Origin: Candidatus Latescibacterota bacterium
GTDB taxonomy: Bacteria; Latescibacterota; UBA2968; UBA8231
Length of the DNA stretch: 63,934 nt
NCBI GenBank assembly: GCA_022820485.1
Contig: JAJEFJ010000032.1
Span: 1 to 63,934 of the forward strand
Reading direction: 5' to 3'
Shown piece after piece: positions 1-9,276 of this stretch; within the stretch, counting starts at the first letter, position 1; each line of letters starts with the position of its first letter. The notes under the pieces were generated by a model. It was not told where the DNA came from. It searched no databases and worked only from the letters and a program-made list of their open reading frames with translations. Position numbers and translations under genes: made by a program.

Positions 1-1
1 G

Positions 2-607
2 TTAATCAAACACGGCCCCTATACAGCGTATTATACGAGCGGCAATCTGCAAGCACACGGTATGTACAAGGACAACGAGAAAGATGGAAAAATTGTCTAT
101 TACTTTGAAGATGGGACCAGAAAATCGGCAGAGACCTATAGGGAAGGTAAACTCCACGGCTCCTTTACAGACTATTATGAGGATGGAGCCAAACGTTCGG
201 AAGGAACCTATAAAGCGGGGCAGTTCCACGGGGCCTATACCAAGTACTATGCAAACGGGCAAATAGAATTATCCATAGTCTTTAAAGACGGTCAATGGCA
301 CGGCCCTTATATCAGTTACTACAGCAACGGGAACAAATGGCTGGAAGGGTTCTATACAAACGGCCGCGAGAGTGGGATCTGGACCCATTACGACGAATCA
401 GCAAAAAAGACAAACGGGCCCCTTGTCTCCTACTACGAAAACGGGCAAAAAAAATGGGAGGGATCCTACTCAGACGGAAATCCCGATGGAATTTTTGTAG
501 TCTTTGATGTCCAGGGCAATAAAATAAGACAGGATATGTGGGAAAAAGGGCAGTTGGTAAAGCGGTCAAATTGCGAAGAGAATCCCGACGAGTGTGCGGA
601 CAGGTAG
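2..607 (+). CDS. MORN-repeat (YwqK-like) protein, 5' truncated by window edge
   Basis: The frame is open from base 2 and the first Met codon (62) falls inside a repeat, so the true start lies outside the window. The protein is a run of about 22-residue MORN/YwqK-type repeats of the form G-x-x-H-G-x-(Y/F)-x-x-Y-Y-x-(N/D)-G, from the first visible codons to about residue 175, ending in a charged tail with two cysteines. MORN_2 repeats of this kind occur in proteins of unknown biochemical role, often annotated YwqK-family antitoxin. No signal peptide can be judged because the N-terminus is missing. The gene is visibly richer in A+T than its neighbours. It converges with the PpiC gene on the other strand, 25 bp away. 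Confidence 0.8.
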   Translation, partial: LIKHGPYTAYYTSGNLQAHGMYKDNEKDGKIVYYFEDGTRKSAETYREGKLHGSFTDYYEDGAKRSEGTYKAGQFHGAYTKYYANGQIELSIVFKDGQWHGPYISYYSNGNKWLEGFYTNGRESGIWTHYDESAKKTNGPLVSYYENGQKKWEGSYSDGNPDGIFVVFDVQGNKIRQDMWEKGQLVKRSNCEENPDECADR

Positions 608-632
608 TTTCTGTCCTTTTGTATGGATCCCT

Positions 633-2378
633 CTAGTCTCCCTCTGTAGCAGCCAGCCGTTGTATCAAGGTGTCGGGCAAAGCTGCTTCCAACTCGTCTT
701 GGTATATTGTTATGCGGTCCTGGTACTTCTCCAACAACTCGTCAATTAATTCCTCGAATATCCGGTCTTCTTTCTGCCGACGCAGCAGTGAGTGCGCCCG
801 TCGTGCCATTTTGGAAAACGGTGGGAGTTCTCCTTGTGTGCGGCGGAGTACTTTGAACAGGCTGTACCCACCCTTGACTTGGACGGGGCCAACGATTTCC
901 TCCATTTCGGCTGCCTGTACGGCCTCGTAGAGTTGCGGATTGACATAGCGATCGCGGCCGTGCAGGTGTACCTTGCCCGGTTCTTCCTGCGACTCGGTGC
1001 GGATGGTGTGTTCTTGAGCTAGGTCGAGAAGGGTTGCATCCCCTCGCTCCAATGTTGCGAGAAGATCCTGTGCCTTTTCTTGGGTTTCGACCAGTACTTC
1101 GATCAGATCGAACTGGTCGGATTTGCGAAACAAATCCTCGCGTGACTGATAGAATTCCTTGGCCTCCTCTTCGCTGACTGCGGCCTTGTCCTCCACTTCT
1201 TCCTTGCGGACTTGCCGGACCATGAACTCCCAGCGCGTTTGCTCTAGCCAATCTTGTTCTGCTGGTCGCTCGGGAATGCCCGCCCTCTTTGCCGCCGCCA
1301 GCAGAATGGCTGACTCCATGACTGTGGGTTCAGCGGCTGCAACCACTGCGGCGCTGTCCTTCATCCCCCAGCCAGCGCGTGCCCGTCCAGCATCTTCCCA
1401 CAGCGCATCCACGTATTCTCCCACGGTCACCTGATCGCCTTGGTAGGTGAAGAGGGGCTGGATCGCCTCCCTAGGCGAAAAATGCTGGCGATGCACCGCA
1501 GGGTACGCGGCCGCTTTTTTCAGAAGCAGGTCTAACCCTGCGGATTCGATTTTCCAGTCAAACTCTCGGGCCAGAGACCGGACCTGTTCTCTTTTGGCCT
1601 CTTTGAGCTTGCCTGCATGGAGTACGGAGCGGATGCGGGACCGGTGTTCGTCTAGGCTTCCGGGCTGGTCTTGGAGAAAACGCATTACCAAGTAGCGTTT
1701 ATTGATGGGCAGGATATCGGACAGGACACCCACCGGCAATTCGCGGAATACCTCATCTGGAATTTTTAAGCGGCGGGCTTGCTGCCGCGAGATGTACCCC
1801 CATACTCCACCCTGGGTGGCCGATCCCTTGTGGACGGAATATTGTCTGGCCAGATCTTCGAAACTTTCGCCAGCGGCGAGCTTTGCCAGCACCTCTTGGG
1901 CTTGGGATTCTTCTTCGACCAGGATGCCGGATAGTTGGCGCTGCCGCCCTAGATCGTTTTTCTCGAAATACCCGCGAATCTCCTCCTCGTCAACTTCTAC
2001 TTGGATGGGTGGCTGCTCGTTGCGATAAATCTCGATGAGGTGCTGGTGCCAGCTCGCTGCAACCCGCTTTTGGACCTCCATCGATTCCTGCAATTCCCAG
2101 ACTTGGGCCTCTAGGTAGAGCAGGTGCTTGACCAGCAAACTGCGCAGATAGTCCTGTCGCGCGGCCGTTCCCTCCTGCTTGGAACGCAGGTTCTGAGGAG
2201 TGGAGATGGCGAAGTCGCGCAACTCGCCGGCTTGGAGGATCGTATCGCCGATCCGCGCCACTACGCCTGGTTCGGCTTGGGGAGGCTCCTCGGATGTTGT
2301 AGTACACGCAGTGAATAGACTAACAATAAAAAGGCGAGAGTACAGACCCCACCCACTTCTCGTACTGAGTCTTCGCAT
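633..2378 (-). CDS. PpiC/SurA-type peptidyl-prolyl isomerase lipoprotein with two parvulin-like domains
   Basis: A 581-residue exported foldase candidate. The N-terminus has a hydrophobic stretch ending in a lipobox (LFTAC, Cys25), so it is probably a lipoprotein facing the periplasm. A SurA-like N-terminal helical domain (about 35-130) precedes a rotamase domain (about 140-235) with the typical G-x-x-F-x-x-L-A-x-x-x-S and G-G-x-x-G-x-(I/L) elements. A second, more degenerate rotamase-like domain lies at about 405-515. Parvulin domains of this family assist folding of outer-membrane and secreted proteins. The start codon is 4 bp beyond the stop of the upstream gene, so it is probably the last gene of the exported-protein operon and may serve its products (inference). 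Confidence 0.85.
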   Translation of the reverse strand: MRRLSTRSGWGLYSRLFIVSLFTACTTTSEEPPQAEPGVVARIGDTILQAGELRDFAISTPQNLRSKQEGTAARQDYLRSLLVKHLLYLEAQVWELQESMEVQKRVAASWHQHLIEIYRNEQPPIQVEVDEEEIRGYFEKNDLGRQRQLSGILVEEESQAQEVLAKLAAGESFEDLARQYSVHKGSATQGGVWGYISRQQARRLKIPDEVFRELPVGVLSDILPINKRYLVMRFLQDQPGSLDEHRSRIRSVLHAGKLKEAKREQVRSLAREFDWKIESAGLDLLLKKAAAYPAVHRQHFSPREAIQPLFTYQGDQVTVGEYVDALWEDAGRARAGWGMKDSAAVVAAAEPTVMESAILLAAAKRAGIPERPAEQDWLEQTRWEFMVRQVRKEEVEDKAAVSEEEAKEFYQSREDLFRKSDQFDLIEVLVETQEKAQDLLATLERGDATLLDLAQEHTIRTESQEEPGKVHLHGRDRYVNPQLYEAVQAAEMEEIVGPVQVKGGYSLFKVLRRTQGELPPFSKMARRAHSLLRRQKEDRIFEELIDELLEKYQDRITIYQDELEAALPDTLIQRLAATEGD

Positions 2379-2382
2379 TTTT

Positions 2383-4233
2383 CTAATATACGACCGCTAG
2401 GGTTCCTACGTACACGTTGCTTCCCTGGTCGGCATCGGCGACTAGTTGATAAACGTACAGGCCTGGAGGCACCACCTGGCCGGTGTCGTCAAGGCCCTGC
2501 CAGGATATAGCGTATTGCCCGTTGGCCTGTTCTGCGGACCGGTGCCAAATCCGCTGGCCGGAAAGATCAAAGATCTCAACAGATACCTGAATGGAGCGGA
2601 TGACTTGTAGCAGACGGTAGGATATTTCCACCGAATCATTCACTCCATCGCCGTTGGGTGTTAGATGGTGCTGCGAAATATCCACAGATGCAAGCAGGGA
2701 TCTGTCCAGATCCCATTTCACCAGCAGGTCATTTGTATCAATGTCCGGCGTGGCATCGCCCGGTACGATGATCTGCGGTATATCGCCCTCCCTCTCGGTA
2801 TCGAACACTCTGCCGGTGAAGCGCGTGCCGTACACCAGTACTTCGGTGTCAAAGTCCACTTCGAGCAAGGTTGCGTGTTCAGTTATCCGGTTCTCTGGAA
2901 ACGAGACCGCAAAACCATCTGCCCCCACGTCCTCGGAGTATTCGACTGGATTGCCATTGATCCTGACTTCCTTGACTTCCGCTGGCAAAGGCGTGGCTAC
3001 TTGCAGACCGTCAATGCCGCCATCCTCGGGCTCTAGGATGGCGCGCACCGCATAGGTGAAGGCCGTCTTTTTTCCGGGAGCGACTTGTTGGGGCGTCAAC
3101 TCGGCGATGAATTCCCGGCCGAATAAAGGCGTGGAAAATTCCACTGATAGAGAGTCAATCCGGCTCCTGAACAGCGGAGAGAAGGATTGAAAATCAATTC
3201 TGAACTGAATGTACTGTGCCGGAGCCAAAGCGATGAAGGGCTCCTTCCCGGTGGAAGGATAGGGAGCCGACCAGCCACTCCAATTCTCGGTATCGGGCTG
3301 GATGGAGCCCTTTTCCGTCGGCCTGAGTTTTTTGTACTGGGCTTGCGTTACTCGTTGTTCTCCTTCTAGCCCCAGGCCAGTCAGACGATTATATACAAAA
3401 GGATCTTCTGTTTGCCCGGTGCGCGTGCGGATTAGCAGAGCACTGCCCGAATCACTCAGAGCCGACCACGTTAGGTTCCCGAGACTGGCCCGGTCGCCCA
3501 GATCGATCACGTCTGACTCATAGTGCCCGACAAGGGCGTAGCCATTGCCCCAGACCTCGAGTTCGTCAATCTCCCACAAGGTGGGATCGGGCAAACTGAT
3601 GGTGTCTGAGATGGCCACGTAGCGCACCACCTGCAACGGGAGCTTTATGCGGGCGAAAGGGTTGTCCGTCTGGGCCTTTTCCGCTACCAGCTTCCAGTCT
3701 TTTACGACACTGAACCAGTGTCCTCGCAGAGGTAGTTTGAGTTCGTCGAGACCGACCCCATCGTGGACCCAGACTTGATATCCCCTCATAAAGGCTTGTT
3801 CTAACCCTGCTCGGGGATAGAAGCTGAGGCTGTCCACGCCGAAAGGCCCACCGAGGTCCAAGATCAGGGTTACGGGAAGATCGGCTTTGTTCACTCGGCG
3901 CTCTACGTTTCTGTCGGACAGATTCGGGAAAGCCGCACTGTGGTCGCCGTTGATGATCTTGGGCAACAATTCCACTCCTATGCGGAAATCGGAGTTTATC
4001 CACCCTCCCCTGTCCATGGAACTGAGGGACAAATTTTGGTTCGACACGAAGATGGGTTGCAGCCAACCCTCTTCTGCGGTATCGTCCAGCCCCTCAAAAC
4101 TACCTGCGGCGCTCCACGGGCGGTCCGCGGTTCCAACCGTCCATCTATCCGCTCCGAGAACTGATTCTGCAAAGAGCAGTAAGGCACAGCCCAGCGGCAG
4201 CAACAGGCTGTATTTTCGCCTGTTCACGTTCAT
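2383..4233 (-). CDS. Secreted discoidin-like protein with C-terminal TPNGDG (FlgD/CHU_C-like) domain, paralogue 1
   Basis: 616 residues with a signal peptide (cleavage near residue 27, after VLGA). A region at about 95-225 looks like a galactose-binding/F5-8 type C beta-sandwich (LDLGGPFGVDSLSFYPR, then ELEVWG). A middle beta-rich region follows, and the last 90 residues form an Ig-like module opening with LTPNGDGVND and closing with VPPGLYVYQL, as in FlgD-like or CHU_C-type C-terminal domains of secreted FCB proteins. It is clearly related along its length to the gene at 9277-11082 and more distantly to 6908-9250. It lies 9 bp downstream of the unknown 871-residue protein. Function unknown; extracellular binding or structural role is inferred. 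Confidence 0.75.
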   Translation of the reverse strand: MNVNRRKYSLLLPLGCALLLFAESVLGADRWTVGTADRPWSAAGSFEGLDDTAEEGWLQPIFVSNQNLSLSSMDRGGWINSDFRIGVELLPKIINGDHSAAFPNLSDRNVERRVNKADLPVTLILDLGGPFGVDSLSFYPRAGLEQAFMRGYQVWVHDGVGLDELKLPLRGHWFSVVKDWKLVAEKAQTDNPFARIKLPLQVVRYVAISDTISLPDPTLWEIDELEVWGNGYALVGHYESDVIDLGDRASLGNLTWSALSDSGSALLIRTRTGQTEDPFVYNRLTGLGLEGEQRVTQAQYKKLRPTEKGSIQPDTENWSGWSAPYPSTGKEPFIALAPAQYIQFRIDFQSFSPLFRSRIDSLSVEFSTPLFGREFIAELTPQQVAPGKKTAFTYAVRAILEPEDGGIDGLQVATPLPAEVKEVRINGNPVEYSEDVGADGFAVSFPENRITEHATLLEVDFDTEVLVYGTRFTGRVFDTEREGDIPQIIVPGDATPDIDTNDLLVKWDLDRSLLASVDISQHHLTPNGDGVNDSVEISYRLLQVIRSIQVSVEIFDLSGQRIWHRSAEQANGQYAISWQGLDDTGQVVPPGLYVYQLVADADQGSNVYVGTLAVVY

Positions 4234-4242
4234 CTCTTGCGC

Positions 4243-6858
4243 CTAACTGGAGCCAAGCCCGGCGAACACCACGATGAAAGCACTGGTGATGGTCTCTGGA
4301 GAATCCCTGTTTTCAAACTTCCTTCTCTCCCACTGGTGCCCGATGTTCATAATGACCTCATAGCCGAGGTAGTTGTTATTGATAGAAACCTGCGACGTGA
4401 CGACGCTGCCGAAAAAGTCTCCTGTGCTACCCAGTGCTTCCTCGAGGTCGTAGAACTGGGCCAATTCGGTACCCAATTCGATCCAGAGCTTTGGCATGGG
4501 TTGGGTTCTGACCGTCAAGATACCCATTTCAGTTAGATTGTGGACGTCTGCGTCGCCTTTGATGAAGGCCGTACTGCGGCGGTACAAGCTCCTAAATTTG
4601 GGGTGAATTTTGAAATCGCCGATCCAGAAGGCATAGTCGCATTTATTGACAATCCCGAGGAAGTAGGAATCCTTCAACTCCTCGAGCACGCCTCCGGTTC
4701 TGAGCGGCCTGGCGAAATTCTCGCCCTGCTGATTGTAAATCTCGTACTTGACCTTATTGGTCACATTGAAATTGGGTAGCCCCTTGTAATCAAAGCGCAG
4801 AAAGGCCGTGTTGATCACCGCATCCTGCGCCACTAGGCGATCCTGAAAGGTTTGTATTCCCCCGAATGTACCGGGCGGGTGCGTCCAGATGAGCTGGTCG
4901 TCGATGAGATTGTCTTTGACGATTCGCAGGTTATCGAATATCTGCAACCGGCCTAGCTTGGCATAATCTTTGTCAAAGGTCACCAAGCCATAAAGATCGT
5001 TGCTTTCTCGTTCATCGGACCACAACCATTCCTTGGCATATCCGAGCAGGACTTTTGCTTCGGGGGTGAGACGCCGCCCCACATAGCCATTGTACCCACG
5101 GTGATCCCGCTGGTAGGGATAGTCCGGCTCATCGTCGTCTTCAAAGCGATCAATAATGGTGTTGTGATCTAGGTCCATCCCAAATAGAAACTCCGGGGGA
5201 TCCACCTCATAGCGCCAAAAGGGTTCGTCGTAGTCGGGCCGCAGATTGTTGTTCTGGTTGAAATCCGAGATGAAATCGTTGTTTTCGTCCAGTCCGGGAA
5301 AGATGCCTCCGGCAGGGGGGCCGCCCCGAGCCAAGCCCTCCCCTTCAAGCGGCTGGTTGGCCCGCTGCCAGTCCGGCCACCGGTCTTGGTCGTCGTTGTC
5401 ATCGACGAACTCGTAGCGATTGCGTTCCGCATTTGAATAGTCGATCTCGCCGGTCCGGTCTAGGATGAACATAGAGGTGGAATATCCTTCGTCGATGCTG
5501 AATACTTCGCCAAAGCCAAACCAGGGATAGGCGACCTTGCGTGCAGCGAGAAAAAAGGCCTCCGAACGCGTAGCAGCGTGAGCGTGACGCTCAAAGTTGA
5601 TATTGGGGAACCGCCGCCAGCGATTGTTGATATCGAATTCGCCCCACACGGTGAATCCCATCAGGTCGTGTACTTCTAGTGTAAATCCGATGATTTCGTT
5701 TCCGGTGGGCAGGCCGTAATCGAACTTGACTACTCGCTGGTTCGAGCCGTCGTCGACATTTCCAGCCGCTCGCACGACCGGCAAAAAGACTGGCTCGCCG
5801 AGGGCATTGGTCTGCAAGTTCGACGTGGTTTCGACGCGGTAATCGTTGGCCAGCACCAGTTCAAATCCTATTTTTCTTTTTAACTCGGGGTCGGGAATCA
5901 CATAGGTCAGGGTGATGGCTTCGACCCCATCCGCAGCCAAAGCGCCTCGCACCGGCAATCCCCCCTCTACGCGGGGTTCAATGGCTGCGGGTTCCATTTC
6001 ATTGCCCCTATTGATGAATATCTGTTCGGAGAACAGTACTCCACCCCCCTCCCCGTCTTCGGGCGAATCATCGGTGATGCGGATGGCGATCCAGCGGATG
6101 ACGTCTTGGTTTTGCACCGAAGTGAGCTGGCCTTCCTGAAAGCCGCTGAGCGGCAGATCCGTAGAGGTGCGGCTGAAATGAGAGTTCACGTAGGTGGCCC
6201 CTAGGTTTACGAAGTCGCCGACTTGGACGGTGCCCCTGAAGCCAAATAGGTTGTTAAAGTCCGTCATCCGAGTTTCGGGAACATCTACACTTTGTCCTCG
6301 CGTCGGAAAATTGACTCTGGAACTCAGGAAGGTGAGGGCGTATTTGTCGGAGCGAAAATCCGCTTGGATACCGTTGAAAGCTGGTTTTGAAAACGTCAGC
6401 GGCGTCAGGGTCGTTCTGATCTCATCGCCTAGCGTGACCGCCAAGTTGTACTGCCCTTGGGAGGTCCGCCCAATCACGACATTGTTGAACCAATTGGCGT
6501 ACCTGCCGCTCTTGAAAATATTGCTGCCGAACGAGGTGGGGACTTCTTGGGTCCATTCGTAAATTTTCCAGCCTTTGGTGAGGTATTTCCCGTACAGATC
6601 GTACCACCTAGTACCCTCTAAGCCCACATCTACGTAACGCTTGTACGGCTCTCTGGCGTAATTGCTGTACTTCCACCACGACCATCTATACTGATAGTAA
6701 AGTTCCTGACGCTGGTACCATTTCATCAAGGTCGGATCCAGCGCTTCGACTACCGGCTCTGGACTAGACGGGACCGACCGCTGAGCGTCTCCCGTGGATG
6801 TGCTCAGACAAGTGAAGAGGAGGACCAAGCCCCACGCACCTCTGCATCGAATAGTCAT
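4243..6858 (-). CDS. Large secreted protein of unknown family, probably outer-membrane associated
   Basis: 871 residues from the ATG at 6858, chosen because GGGAG lies about 9 nt upstream, the signal peptide then starts at residue 1 (MTIRCRGAWG, cleavage near DAQ) and the overlap with the upstream gene disappears. A longer start at 6936 is possible. The N-terminal quarter is unusually rich in Tyr/Trp (residues about 35-90). Alternating amphipathic strands fill much of the rest. Acidic, EF-hand or dockerin-like segments occur near residues 535-600 (DENNDFISD, DLDHNTIIDRFEDDD) and may bind calcium. I do not recognise the family. Its position between TPNGDG-domain proteins suggests that they act together at the cell surface. 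Confidence 0.7.
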   Translation of the reverse strand: MTIRCRGAWGLVLLFTCLSTSTGDAQRSVPSSPEPVVEALDPTLMKWYQRQELYYQYRWSWWKYSNYAREPYKRYVDVGLEGTRWYDLYGKYLTKGWKIYEWTQEVPTSFGSNIFKSGRYANWFNNVVIGRTSQGQYNLAVTLGDEIRTTLTPLTFSKPAFNGIQADFRSDKYALTFLSSRVNFPTRGQSVDVPETRMTDFNNLFGFRGTVQVGDFVNLGATYVNSHFSRTSTDLPLSGFQEGQLTSVQNQDVIRWIAIRITDDSPEDGEGGGVLFSEQIFINRGNEMEPAAIEPRVEGGLPVRGALAADGVEAITLTYVIPDPELKRKIGFELVLANDYRVETTSNLQTNALGEPVFLPVVRAAGNVDDGSNQRVVKFDYGLPTGNEIIGFTLEVHDLMGFTVWGEFDINNRWRRFPNINFERHAHAATRSEAFFLAARKVAYPWFGFGEVFSIDEGYSTSMFILDRTGEIDYSNAERNRYEFVDDNDDQDRWPDWQRANQPLEGEGLARGGPPAGGIFPGLDENNDFISDFNQNNNLRPDYDEPFWRYEVDPPEFLFGMDLDHNTIIDRFEDDDEPDYPYQRDHRGYNGYVGRRLTPEAKVLLGYAKEWLWSDERESNDLYGLVTFDKDYAKLGRLQIFDNLRIVKDNLIDDQLIWTHPPGTFGGIQTFQDRLVAQDAVINTAFLRFDYKGLPNFNVTNKVKYEIYNQQGENFARPLRTGGVLEELKDSYFLGIVNKCDYAFWIGDFKIHPKFRSLYRRSTAFIKGDADVHNLTEMGILTVRTQPMPKLWIELGTELAQFYDLEEALGSTGDFFGSVVTSQVSINNNYLGYEVIMNIGHQWERRKFENRDSPETITSAFIVVFAGLGSS

Positions 6859-6907
6859 CGTGAACTCCCTGCCAAGACTGCAGATAGGCAGCTTATCGAT
6901 ATGTATG

Positions 6908-9250
6908 TCAAAAGGCGACCCCGACGGTCTGGACAATAGCCGCGGCGTCGTGGCTAGCTTCTACCTCGACCCGACATATGTAGAGACCGGGTGGAACGAG
7001 GACTCCGGCTTCATCCGTGCCATCCCAGACGGCCCGGTGTGCGCCGCTAATACCGCGCTGAGCCATCACTTCCCTGACAGTTCTGCCAGACAGATCGTGC
7101 ACTTTTACTGTGATGGGCTGAGCGCGGTCGATCTGGAATATCAAAAAGTCAATGTTCATCTGATCGTTTAGACCATCCCCATTGGGAGTAATAATTGCCG
7201 GAGCAATCTGCACATCGCCCACTAGTCGGTCTTGGACTGGTACGGTTACGACTAGAACGTTGCTCATGGCCTCTGAGTCGGCGTCTCCGGGATCTACGGT
7301 CTGCCACAATTTTCTGGAAGAATTACCGACCAGTCCCTCGAATACTGTGCTGTTCAGAAAAACTTGGCTTTTGAACTCGACCTCTACCAGTTTCTCAGAC
7401 TTGATCGTCGAGGGAAGCTGGATTAGCAGAGAATCTGCTGTCGAATATACGGACAGGTCTTCCAGCGCCAGCGGGTCGGAGGCGACTTTTACCCCTATCA
7501 ATTCAGCTTGGGCGGGAGTCCTGATGAGTACCTGATCAAAGCCGAGGTCTCTGGCCGCGAACGAAGGACGGATAAAGTATTTGAACTCCTGGGACTTTGC
7601 CGCGATGGCTGTATCCGGCCAGATCTCGGCGGTCAGGGTTTTGGCCAGTGGATCAGCGAAAGAAAGCACTATCCGGTCCAAGCTAACGGCCTGATCCGGT
7701 AGCGTGCTCAAAAGCCTGGCCCGTATCTCTAGGTACTGACGCGGACTAGGAGAGGCAAAGGGGTCCCCAGAATGGACATAGGGTTTGCTCCACGGGCTCC
7801 AAGTTTGGGGGTCGGGAACCAACTCCACTACGGGGTCGGCTTCTTTGCGGAATTTGGGCAGACTCTCCCATTTTTCTTTGGTAAGTTCATTACCCTTTTT
7901 GTCGAAGTAGTGCAATTTCTCGCCCAACTGATCGCCCGTTCGCGTGCTGATCTCTAGCTTAGTTCCCGGCGGGATATCCGCTTCCCACGCGATCGACAAC
8001 ATGTTTTTGGAGCGACCGAGGTTGAGTAAGCCCGAAGTCATGGACACGCCTGGAATATACCCTTCGCCATAGGCTTGGATCTCTAGGGTTTTGAAGCGTC
8101 CATAGGTGCCCGTGTCCCTGACGTTGTTTCTGTGTGAAAAGAAGATGTGTTGTACTGGGCGGGGAGAAAAAGTATCTTCAAACGTGAGAAATCCCACGGA
8201 GTTATCATCGAGAGATCCCACCTCTTCCCACACGAAACTCCCCATGACATTTTCCGTGCCGAGTTGGGCCGTTGGCCCTAGGGTGCCGTCGGAGATGAAT
8301 AGCTTGTAGCCAAACAGCGGGTCTACTCTGGAACCTTGGTGTACTCGGGCCGATACAATCCGAATGGTATCCACCCAGAACAGCGCCCCGAGGTTCATGT
8401 TGACCCAGCCTTTCTCGGTCCAGTCGAGAAACCCGGCACTTGAGTTCCAGTAGGTGTCAAAGCGCCCGTCCAGAACCTCGTTATTAGTCAATATGCGGCG
8501 ATCGCCGCCGGGACTCGCCTGAATGGCCAGACCGCCGCGCTCCACCGTGCCCAGTACTACGTTGTCGCCGAGGGTGTGGACTTCAACTTCGCCTAGACGC
8601 GCGTCCCCGAACGGGGCTGTGACTTGGATCAGTACAAAGCCGACTAGTTGTCTAGGGTCTGCTGCCGTGCTGAGAGCTGTGCCAAGCTGACCCAAGGGAT
8701 ATTCCAACTCGTAGGCAAAATTCGGCTGAGTGGTCTGTCCGACGACCAAGTACTCTTTTTTGCCCGACCCAGAGTAGAGTGCTTCCTCGCCGGTGGAGGT
8801 ATAGACCTTGAACATCTTGAACGGCTCGCCCTGAGGTGAAAATTTCAACACGATCTTGGTAGCAGAAACCAATCGGCCCAAGTCGAGTTCAACCCACCAG
8901 GTATCCATATCGTCATCCGGGTTGGGTGCCCACCAAGTGTCCACCTCGCCGTCAAAGATATTGGCCGCTCGGGCGGGATTGGAGCCGACACCGGATATCC
9001 CTCCCCATTTGGTCGGTTTATTGCCCTCGCGCTCGACGACAAACTCACCGGCGTTGAGACTTGCATTGATATTCTTTTGGATGAATTTGGGCTTTACGAC
9101 GCCATCCCTCGACAGTTCCAATGTCCCGACGGGAAAGCCCCACTTCTCCCAATCGGCTTTGGACCCGAATGCTATAGTGTCGGCGTGGGCTAGGCCGGTT
9201 GAAAGGACGACAATTGCCACGAGACTCGCCCATATATGCGATCGCATCAT
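6908..9250 (-). CDS. Secreted multidomain protein with two discoidin-like regions and TPNGDG C-terminal domain, paralogue 2
   Basis: 780 residues from the ATG at 9250, which has GAGGTG six bases upstream; a GTG at 9259 is the longer option. A signal peptide ends near AHA-D. Two galactose-binding-like regions can be seen (about 85-220, with NIFDGEVDTWWAPNPDDD, and about 235-395, with NNEVLDGRFDTYWNSS). These resemble F5/8 type C modules, which often bind sugars or surfaces. The final 95 residues carry ITPNGDGLND and VPPGLYICRV, as in the two shorter paralogues. The gene stops 49 bp before the next one starts. Role unknown; probably extracellular. Confidence 0.75.
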   Translation of the reverse strand: MMRSHIWASLVAIVVLSTGLAHADTIAFGSKADWEKWGFPVGTLELSRDGVVKPKFIQKNINASLNAGEFVVEREGNKPTKWGGISGVGSNPARAANIFDGEVDTWWAPNPDDDMDTWWVELDLGRLVSATKIVLKFSPQGEPFKMFKVYTSTGEEALYSGSGKKEYLVVGQTTQPNFAYELEYPLGQLGTALSTAADPRQLVGFVLIQVTAPFGDARLGEVEVHTLGDNVVLGTVERGGLAIQASPGGDRRILTNNEVLDGRFDTYWNSSAGFLDWTEKGWVNMNLGALFWVDTIRIVSARVHQGSRVDPLFGYKLFISDGTLGPTAQLGTENVMGSFVWEEVGSLDDNSVGFLTFEDTFSPRPVQHIFFSHRNNVRDTGTYGRFKTLEIQAYGEGYIPGVSMTSGLLNLGRSKNMLSIAWEADIPPGTKLEISTRTGDQLGEKLHYFDKKGNELTKEKWESLPKFRKEADPVVELVPDPQTWSPWSKPYVHSGDPFASPSPRQYLEIRARLLSTLPDQAVSLDRIVLSFADPLAKTLTAEIWPDTAIAAKSQEFKYFIRPSFAARDLGFDQVLIRTPAQAELIGVKVASDPLALEDLSVYSTADSLLIQLPSTIKSEKLVEVEFKSQVFLNSTVFEGLVGNSSRKLWQTVDPGDADSEAMSNVLVVTVPVQDRLVGDVQIAPAIITPNGDGLNDQMNIDFLIFQIDRAQPITVKVHDLSGRTVREVMAQRGISGAHRAVWDGTDEAGVLVPPGLYICRVEVEASHDAAAIVQTVGVAF

Positions 9251-9276
9251 ATCGCTCACCTCAATTGGTTAGGCGA

